From Rhodocyclaceae bacterium UBA2250 (GTDB lineage Bacteria > Pseudomonadota > Gammaproteobacteria > Burkholderiales > Rhodocyclaceae): a stretch of DNA of 62,544 nt. Location: positions 34,645 to 97,188 of the forward strand of contig DDXW01000012.1 of assembly GCA_002347285.1 (NCBI GenBank), written 5' to 3'. Within the stretch, counting starts at the first letter, position 1, and every line of letters begins with the position of its first letter. A program made the position numbers and the translations under genes. Under the pieces are notes generated by a model. That model was not told the origin of the DNA. It saw only the letters and a list, made by a program, of their open reading frames with translations, and did not search any database. Positions 56,798 through 62,544 of this stretch are shown piece after piece.

Positions 56798-59700
56798 GTG
56801 CGCCTGACCAAGCTCAAGATCGCCGGCTTCAAGTCTTTCGTCGAGCCGACCACCGTGCTGTTCCCCAACCAGCTGGCGGGCGTGGTCGGCCCCAACGGCT
56901 GCGGCAAGTCGAACATCATCGACGCCGTGCGCTGGGTGCTCGGCGAGTCGAAGGCCTCGGAACTGCGCGGCGAATCGATCCAGGACGTGATCTTCAAGGG
57001 TTCCGGCAACCGCAAGGAAGTCGGCCGCGCCAGCGTCGAGCTGTTCTTCGACAACGCGCAGGGGCGCGCCGCCGGCCAGTGGGGCCAGTTCGCCGAGATC
57101 ACCGTCAAGCGCATCCTCGACCGCGAGGGCAATTCGAGCTACTACATCAACAACCTGCACGTCCGCCGGCGCGACGTGATCGACCTGTTTCTCGGCACCG
57201 GCCTCGGGCCGCGCGCCTACGCGATCATCGGCCAGGGCATGATCTCGCGCATCGTCGAAGCCAAGCCGGACGAATTGCGCTTCTTCCTCGAGGAGGCGGC
57301 CGGCGTCACCAAGTACAAGGAGCGGCGCAAGGAGACCGAGGGCCGCCTCGAGGACGCCCGCGAGAACCTCGCGCGCGTCGACGACATCCGCAGCGAGCTC
57401 GACGGCCAGGTCGTGCGCCTCGAGGCGCAGGCGGTGGTCGCGCAGCAGTACCGCGACCTGCAGTTCCAGCTCAACCGCCGCCAGAGCCTGTTCTGGCTCA
57501 AGAAGCGCAACGACGCGCAGGCCGACGCCGTCAAGCTCGAGCGGCAAGTCGCCGAGCAGATCAACCGCGTCGAGGCCGAGACCGCCGCGCTGCGCGAGAT
57601 CGAGGCGCGCGTCGAGCAGGCGCGCGAGGCGCATTTCGCCGCCTCCGATACCCTGCACGCCGCCCAGGCCGAGATGTATTCGGCCAATGCCGAGGTGAAG
57701 CGTCTCGAGTCCGAGATCGCCCACGTGCGCGACTCGCGCCAGCGGCTCGAGACCCGCCTCGCGCAGCTCGAGACCCAGGACCAGCACTGGCAGGCCGAGA
57801 AGCGGCGCGTCGAGGAGGAGGAGTTCCGCTGGACCTCCCTGCTCGAGAACTCGCGCGAACGCGCCGCCACCGCGGCGGCGCGGCACGAGGAGGCCGCCGC
57901 GCGCCTGCCCGACGCCGAAGAGGCGGTCAAGGACGCCGAAGCCCAGGTCGGCGAGGCGCGCAAGGCGCTGAACGCGGCCGAGCAGGCGCTGCGCCTCGCC
58001 GAGGCCGACCGCGGCCACGCGCTGCGCGCGCTCGACAACCTCGCCCAGCGGCGCCAGCGGCTCGATGCCGAACGGGCGGCGCTGGCCGCGCCCGATGCCG
58101 CGCAGCTGGCCGCCGCGCAGGAAGCCGAGGCCGTCGCCGCTGCCACGCTCGAACAGGCGCAGGACCGGCTCGCCGATCTGCAGACCCGCCAGCCGGAACT
58201 CGAGGCGACGCTGCGCAATGCGCGCGAGGCGCTGCAGACCGCGCACCGCAATCTCACCGCCGCCCGGGCGCGCCACGACGCCTTGATGCAGCTGCAGGCC
58301 AAGGTCGGCCAGGGCGGCGATCTGACTGCCTGGCTCGGCGCGCTCGGCCTCTCGGAGGCCGAACCGCTCTGGCGCGCGATCGAGGTCGAGGCCGGCTGGG
58401 AGACCGCCGTCGAGGCGGTGCTGCGCGAACGGCTGCTGGCCGTGCCCGCCGCGGCGGAGACGCTCGCTCGCGCGCTCGCCGCGCCGCCGCCCGCCACCGT
58501 GGCGCTCGCACTGTGTCGCGAGAACGGCGCGACGGCAATGTCCGCCGATTCCCTGCGCGCCAAGGTGCGCTGCCACGACGCGCGCTGGGCCGCCGTGCTC
58601 GACGAATGGCTCGGCGGCATCGCGGTCGCCGAGGACGACGGTCAGCTGCTGGCCGGCGGCAGGCATATCAACCGGGCCGGCCACGTGATGACCGCCGCCG
58701 GTCTGACGCTCTACACGCCCGACGTGAAGACCCATGGCGTGATCGAGCGCCAGCGCGAGATCGAGGAACTCGCCGCGCAGATCGATGCGCTCGAAGAAGC
58801 CGAGACGCAGGCGCGCGCGGTGCAGGGCGCGGCCGAGCAGGCGGTCGCCGCGGGCCAGCAACACTTGGCCGAGACGCGCCGGGTGTTGCAGGAGTCGCAA
58901 CAGCGCCTGCACGCCGCGCAGGTCGAAGCCCTCAAGCTCGTCCAGGCGCAGGCGCGCCACGACGAGCGCGCCGGCCAGCTCGCGAACGATCTCGCGGAGA
59001 TCGCGCGCGTCGAGACCGACGAGCGGCAGGCGCTGCAGGACGCCGAGGCCGAGGCGGAGAAGAGCCGCGCGGCGCTGGCCGAGGCGCGTGCGCGCATGGA
59101 AGCGGCGCAGGAACTGCAGCGCAGCCGCGACACCGCCCTGCGCGAGGCGCGCGCCCTCGAGCATCAACTGGCGCGCGAGGCCCAGGACGCGGGTTTCTCG
59201 GAGAAGGAGTGCCGCTCCAAGCTCGAGGACAACGCGCGCGCCGCCGAGACGGCGAAGACGCAGCTGGAACAGGTGGCGGCCGAACGTGCGGTCGCGGCGC
59301 AGGAACTTGCCGCCATCAGCGACGCGGTGATCCAGGAGCAGCTGCAGTCGGCGCTGGCGGTGCGCGGCACGCAGGAGTCGGCGCTGGCGGAGCGGCGCAA
59401 CGCGCTGGAAACCGCGGCGGGCCAGTTGCGCGCGCTCGACGAGGAGCGCCTCAAGATCGAGCAGGGCCTGACGCCGGCGCGCGAGCGCATCAACGACCTC
59501 AAGCTCAAGCAGCAGGCGGCGGCGCTCAGCGTCGAACAGTTCCAGGAGCGCCTCAGGGAAGCCCACGTCGTCAGCCCCGAGGACGAGGAGGCGCTGGCCG
59601 TCGAGCTGACGCCGGGCCTGCGCGACGGCACGCTGCAGAACGACATCGCGCGCCTGACCGCCGAGATCGAGGCGCTCGGCCCGGTCAACCTCGCCGCGCT

Positions 59701-60298
59701 CGAGGAGCTGACGAGCGCCAGGGAAAGAAAGGGCTTCCTCGACGAGCAGTCGGCCGACCTGACCACCGCGATCAACACGCTCGAGGATGCGATCCGCCGC
59801 ATCGACCGCGAGACGCGCGAGCAACTGCAGGAAACCTACGAGACGGTGAACCGTCACTTCGGCGCGCTGTTCCCGGAACTGTTCGGCGGCGGCGAGGCCA
59901 AACTGATCCTTACCGGGGAGGAAATCCTCGACGCCGGCATCCAGATCATGGCGCAGCCGCCGGGCAAGCGCAATTCGACGATCCACCTGCTGTCGGGCGG
60001 CGAGAAGGCGCTCACCGCCATCGCGCTGGTGTTCGCGCTGTTCCAGCTCAACCCGGCGCCGTTCTGCATGCTCGACGAGGTCGACGCGCCGCTCGACGAC
60101 AGCAATACCGAGCGTTACTGCGAGATGGTCAAGCGCATGTCGCGCCAGACGCAGTTCGTCTTCATCACCCACAGCAAGATCACGATGGAAATGGCGCAGC
60201 AGCTGATCGGCGTCACCATGCAGGAGCAGGGCGTCTCGCGCGTGGTCGAGGTCGATATCGAGGAAGCGATGCGCATGGCGGACAAGGAGGCGGCCTGA
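56798..60298 (+). CDS. smc: Chromosome segregation protein SMC
   Basis: Condensin ATPase of 1166 residues starting at GTG 56798. The N-terminal head has Walker A 'GPNGCGKSN' (31-39). Two long coiled coils flank a hinge at about 510-640. The C-terminal head has the ABC signature 'LSGGEKALTAIAL' near 1066 and Walker B 'FCMLDEVDAPLDD'. The length and order are normal. The coiled coils are very rich in Ala, Glu and Arg, which opens long spurious reading frames on the other strand. It is followed by zipA and ligA, a conserved order in betaproteobacteria. Confidence 0.98.
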   Translation: MRLTKLKIAGFKSFVEPTTVLFPNQLAGVVGPNGCGKSNIIDAVRWVLGESKASELRGESIQDVIFKGSGNRKEVGRASVELFFDNAQGRAAGQWGQFAEITVKRILDREGNSSYYINNLHVRRRDVIDLFLGTGLGPRAYAIIGQGMISRIVEAKPDELRFFLEEAAGVTKYKERRKETEGRLEDARENLARVDDIRSELDGQVVRLEAQAVVAQQYRDLQFQLNRRQSLFWLKKRNDAQADAVKLERQVAEQINRVEAETAALREIEARVEQAREAHFAASDTLHAAQAEMYSANAEVKRLESEIAHVRDSRQRLETRLAQLETQDQHWQAEKRRVEEEEFRWTSLLENSRERAATAAARHEEAAARLPDAEEAVKDAEAQVGEARKALNAAEQALRLAEADRGHALRALDNLAQRRQRLDAERAALAAPDAAQLAAAQEAEAVAAATLEQAQDRLADLQTRQPELEATLRNAREALQTAHRNLTAARARHDALMQLQAKVGQGGDLTAWLGALGLSEAEPLWRAIEVEAGWETAVEAVLRERLLAVPAAAETLARALAAPPPATVALALCRENGATAMSADSLRAKVRCHDARWAAVLDEWLGGIAVAEDDGQLLAGGRHINRAGHVMTAAGLTLYTPDVKTHGVIERQREIEELAAQIDALEEAETQARAVQGAAEQAVAAGQQHLAETRRVLQESQQRLHAAQVEALKLVQAQARHDERAGQLANDLAEIARVETDERQALQDAEAEAEKSRAALAEARARMEAAQELQRSRDTALREARALEHQLAREAQDAGFSEKECRSKLEDNARAAETAKTQLEQVAAERAVAAQELAAISDAVIQEQLQSALAVRGTQESALAERRNALETAAGQLRALDEERLKIEQGLTPARERINDLKLKQQAAALSVEQFQERLREAHVVSPEDEEALAVELTPGLRDGTLQNDIARLTAEIEALGPVNLAALEELTSARERKGFLDEQSADLTTAINTLEDAIRRIDRETREQLQETYETVNRHFGALFPELFGGGEAKLILTGEEILDAGIQIMAQPPGKRNSTIHLLSGGEKALTAIALVFALFQLNPAPFCMLDEVDAPLDDSNTERYCEMVKRMSRQTQFVFITHSKITMEMAQQLIGVTMQEQGVSRVVEVDIEEAMRMADKEAA

Positions 60299-60328
60299 CA
60301 TGCGCCGGCATTCCAGGGAGGCAGCCCG

Positions 60329-61501
60329 ATGAGCGAATTGCAGATTGCCCTGATCGCGCTGGGTGTGGCGCTGGTGGTCGCGGTGTGGCTCTACAACCTG
60401 CGCCAGGAACGCAAGCAGCGCGCGCGCGCCGCGCAGATGCTGCCGGCGACGCAGACGCCCGACGTGCTGATGGCCGGACGCGCGGACCAGCCGGCGCCGG
60501 CCGCGGCGCCCGTCGCCGCGCCGCTGGAGCACAAGGAACCGACGCTCGCCGCGCCCGGGGCAGCGCCGGGCCCCGCCGCGGTCGATCTGCCCTTGGCCGA
60601 AGAGGCCCCGGCGGAAATGGATCTGCTGCTGGATGAGGTGAGCGATGCGGAGGCCGGCGGCGAGCCGCTCATGCCGGTGCCGGCGGAATGGGGCGACGGC
60701 CTCGTCGATTGCCTGCTGCGGGTCGAATTCGTCAAGCCGGTGGCGGTGGCGGCGCTCTGGGCCGAGCACGCGCCCTGGTCCGGCAGGATCGACAAGCCGA
60801 TCCAGTGGCTCGGGCTGGACGAGCACAGCGGCCGCTGGCGCGCGCTGCTGCCGCAGGATCCCGGCGCCGTGGTGCAGCTGGCCGCGGCGCTGCAGCTGGT
60901 CGACCGCAAGGGGCCGCTCAGCGAGATCACGCTGTCGGCCTTCATCGACGGTCTGCACCGGCTGGCCCAGCGCTTCGCCGGCCTGGTCGAACTGCCCGCG
61001 CCGGGGCCGCTGCACGAGCGCGCGCGCGCGCTCGACGCCTTCTGCGCGGCGGTCGATCTCCAGCTGGCGCTGCATGTGCTGCCGCTCGGCGGCGAACTGG
61101 CCGGCGCCAAGCTCAAGCCGCTGCTCGACGCCGCCGGATTGCGCCGCGAAGGCGAGCGCTTCGTCGCCACCGATGCCGCCGGGGCGGAAGCCTTCGCGCT
61201 GACTTGTCAGGCGGCGACGGCTTTCCCGCTGGAGCGCCTCGATACGCTCGCGCTGACCGGCCTGACCTTCAGCCTCGACGTGCCGCGCGTCGTCGACGGC
61301 ACCGCCGCCTTCGAGCGCATGTTCGGTCTTGCGCAACGCTGCGCCGAGGCGCTCGGCGCGCAAGTGGCCGACGCGCACCGCAAGCCGCTGGCCGCCGCGA
61401 CGCTCGCGGCGATCCGCAGCCGCATCGGCGAACTGCAGGGCAAGATGGACGCCCAGGGCATCCCCGCCGGCAGCGTGCGCGCCCTGCGCCTGTTCTCCTG
61501 A
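60329..61501 (+). CDS. zipA: Cell division protein ZipA
   Basis: Membrane anchor for FtsZ, 390 residues. An N-terminal helix (5-22) is followed by a basic patch ('RQERKQRARAAQ'), a Pro/Ala-rich linker (about 45-110), and the C-terminal FtsZ-binding domain ('LHVLPLGGELAGAKLKPLLDAAG' in pieces to the end). GGGAGG precedes the start. The stop overlaps ligA by 1 base. Sequence identity of ZipA is low between genera, so the call rests on layout and the smc-zipA-ligA order. Confidence 0.9.
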   Translation: MSELQIALIALGVALVVAVWLYNLRQERKQRARAAQMLPATQTPDVLMAGRADQPAPAAAPVAAPLEHKEPTLAAPGAAPGPAAVDLPLAEEAPAEMDLLLDEVSDAEAGGEPLMPVPAEWGDGLVDCLLRVEFVKPVAVAALWAEHAPWSGRIDKPIQWLGLDEHSGRWRALLPQDPGAVVQLAAALQLVDRKGPLSEITLSAFIDGLHRLAQRFAGLVELPAPGPLHERARALDAFCAAVDLQLALHVLPLGGELAGAKLKPLLDAAGLRREGERFVATDAAGAEAFALTCQAATAFPLERLDTLALTGLTFSLDVPRVVDGTAAFERMFGLAQRCAEALGAQVADAHRKPLAAATLAAIRSRIGELQGKMDAQGIPAGSVRALRLFS

Positions 61502-62544
61502 TGCCGGGCGGTTCCGAACCGGGCGTGGCGGCGCGCGCCGCCTTCCTGCGCGCCGAGATCGAGCGCCACAACCACGCCTACTACGTGCTCGACGCGCCGA
61601 CGATCCCGGACGCCGAATACGACAAGCTGTTCCGCGAGCTGCAGGAACTCGAAGCCGCGCATCCGCAGCTGCGCACGGCCGATTCGCCGACGCAGCGCAT
61701 CGGCGGCGCCGCGCTGCCCGAATTCCGCCAGGTGGAACATGCAGTGCCGATGCTCTCGCTCAACAACGCCTTCAGCGATGAGGAGGTGACGGCCTTCGAC
61801 CGGCGTTGCCGCGAGGGCCTCGGCAAGGAGCCGGTCGATTACGCCTGCGAGCCGAAGTTCGACGGGCTGGCGATCACGCTGCGCTACGAGCACGGCGTCT
61901 TCGTGCAAGGCGCGACGCGCGGCGACGGCTACAGCGGCGAGGACGTGACGCAGAACCTGCGCACCGTGCGCAACATTCCGCTGCGCCTCTCCGGCAGCGG
62001 CGTGCCGGCCGTGCTCGAGGTGCGCGGCGAGGTGCTGATGCTGCGGCGCGACTTCGAGCGCCTCAACGAGCGGCAGCGCGCCGCCGGCGACAAGGAGTTC
62101 GCCAACCCGCGTAACGCCGCTGCGGGCAGCCTGCGCCAGCTCGACCCGAAGGTCACGGCGCAGCGTCCGTTGCGCTTCTTCGCCTACGGCGTCGCCGATG
62201 TCGGCGCCATGGGCGCCGCCTCGCCAGCGCCGAGTTTTCACAGCGAAACCATGGAGCGGCTGGCGCGTTTCGGCTTTCCCGTCGCGGTGGAGCGCACCGT
62301 CGTCCAGGGCGCCGCCGGCCTGCTGGACTACTTCGCGCGCATCGGCGCCGCCCGCCGCACGCTGCCCTACGACATCGACGGCGTCGTCTACAAGGTCAAC
62401 CGCATCGCCGACCAGCAGGCGCTGGGCTTCGTCGCGCGCGCGCCGCGCTTCGCCATCGCCCACAAGTTTCCGGCCGAAGAGGCCATGACCACGGTCGAGG
62501 CGATCGAGGTGCAGGTCGGTCGCACCGGCGCGCTCACGCCGGTG
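61501..62544 (+). CDS. ligA: NAD-dependent DNA ligase, 5' part
   Basis: First 348 codons of LigA. An Ia domain ('IERHNHAYYVLDAPTIPDAEYDKLF' in pieces) is followed by the adenylation domain with catalytic Lys119 in 'CEPKFDGLAI'. 'RGDGYSGEDVTQN' and 'NPRNAAAGSLRQLD' are further motifs; the OB fold begins at the window end. Residues 238-246 ('GAASPAPSF'), in a loop variable among ligases, are the dispersed element read in frame. Zinc finger, HhH and BRCT parts lie beyond the window. Confidence 0.98.
   Translation, partial: MPGGSEPGVAARAAFLRAEIERHNHAYYVLDAPTIPDAEYDKLFRELQELEAAHPQLRTADSPTQRIGGAALPEFRQVEHAVPMLSLNNAFSDEEVTAFDRRCREGLGKEPVDYACEPKFDGLAITLRYEHGVFVQGATRGDGYSGEDVTQNLRTVRNIPLRLSGSGVPAVLEVRGEVLMLRRDFERLNERQRAAGDKEFANPRNAAAGSLRQLDPKVTAQRPLRFFAYGVADVGAMGAASPAPSFHSETMERLARFGFPVAVERTVVQGAAGLLDYFARIGAARRTLPYDIDGVVYKVNRIADQQALGFVARAPRFAIAHKFPAEEAMTTVEAIEVQVGRTGALTPV
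62213..62238 (-). repeat. Dispersed 26-bp element inside ligA adenylation-domain loop
   Basis: The coding strand reads GCGCCGCCTCGCCA and GCGCCGAGTTTT, translated as AASPAPSF ending at residue 246. Confidence 0.92.

Noticed and set aside
56723..61378. Open frame of about 1550 codons opposite smc and zipA
   Set aside because: A shadow of the Ala/Glu/Arg-rich coiled coils, without recognisable motifs or a ribosome site. smc itself is certain.

Overview
The window reads as a high-GC chromosomal segment of a betaproteobacterium, most likely of the Rhodocyclales. This rests on gene content and order: rnfABCDGE followed by nth and a DUF1841 gene, dapC-dapD-pilU-dapE-prmB, smc-zipA-ligA, divergent ppk and ppx, and an ETF/ETF-QO set. 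Gene density is very high, with many ATGA, GTGA or TGATG overlaps. No rRNA, tRNA, CRISPR array, phage or transposase gene was seen. The species is inference; no gene names it.

Layout. 1-3.8 kb: a chemotaxis receptor cut by the window edge, a MerR-type metal regulator with its own operator-promoter, and a NarL-type response regulator whose partner sensor kinase has lost most of its sensor domain to deletions and frameshifts. 3.8-7.7 kb: kup, then a lone GspE/PilB-type ATPase whose N-terminus is a hexanucleotide microsatellite. 7.7-14 kb: an eight-gene Rnf operon ending in nth and a DUF1841 gene. 14-22 kb: ppk facing ppx; ppx runs by overlaps into mlaE-mlaF-mlaD, a lipoprotein and a crotonase-fold gene. 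22-25 kb: a transporter plus a less GC-rich patch with a NYN nuclease and a DUF4258/DUF2283 pair. 25-35 kb: TetR-controlled etfBA, a CbiM-like membrane protein, ETF-QO, a three-domain ACP/AMP-ligase/PlsC protein, a thioesterase, acetoacetyl-CoA synthetase and RlmJ. 35-43.5 kb: a pseudouridine synthase, a TumE/TumA toxin-antitoxin pair, prmB, the dap cluster with pilU, and queF. 43.6-55 kb: a PsrA-like regulator, a deletion-fused remnant of fadE and a hydroxyacyl-CoA dehydrogenase gene, fadL, and a beta-oxidation operon (FadN-type enzyme, thiolase, acyl-CoA synthetase, nitronate monooxygenase-like protein, acyl-CoA dehydrogenase). 55-62.5 kb: azlCD, a TauE/SafE exporter, smc, zipA and the 5' part of ligA.

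Metabolically, the central theme is lipid handling. FadL imports fatty acids, the acyl-CoA synthetase activates them, the dehydrogenase, FadN-type enzyme and thiolase degrade them, and ETF plus ETF-QO pass the electrons to quinone. Mla genes and the ACP/ligase/acyltransferase protein act on membrane lipids.

The most unusual structure is a short dispersed element of about 26 bp. In the orientation used here its first half is AAACTCGGCGCY and its second half GGCGGGGCGGCG. I count 16 clear and 2 degenerate copies. It lies between genes, directly after stop codons (four times with the same TAG joined to it), around promoters, and inside coding regions. Inside genes it falls in interdomain linkers, a loop or chain ends, and in three places it is read as the peptide PAPSF. 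Two small toxin-antitoxin-like modules are each bracketed by direct copies. It behaves like an element able to insert in and between genes, comparable in style to the Rickettsia palindromic elements; I know of no description of this sequence.
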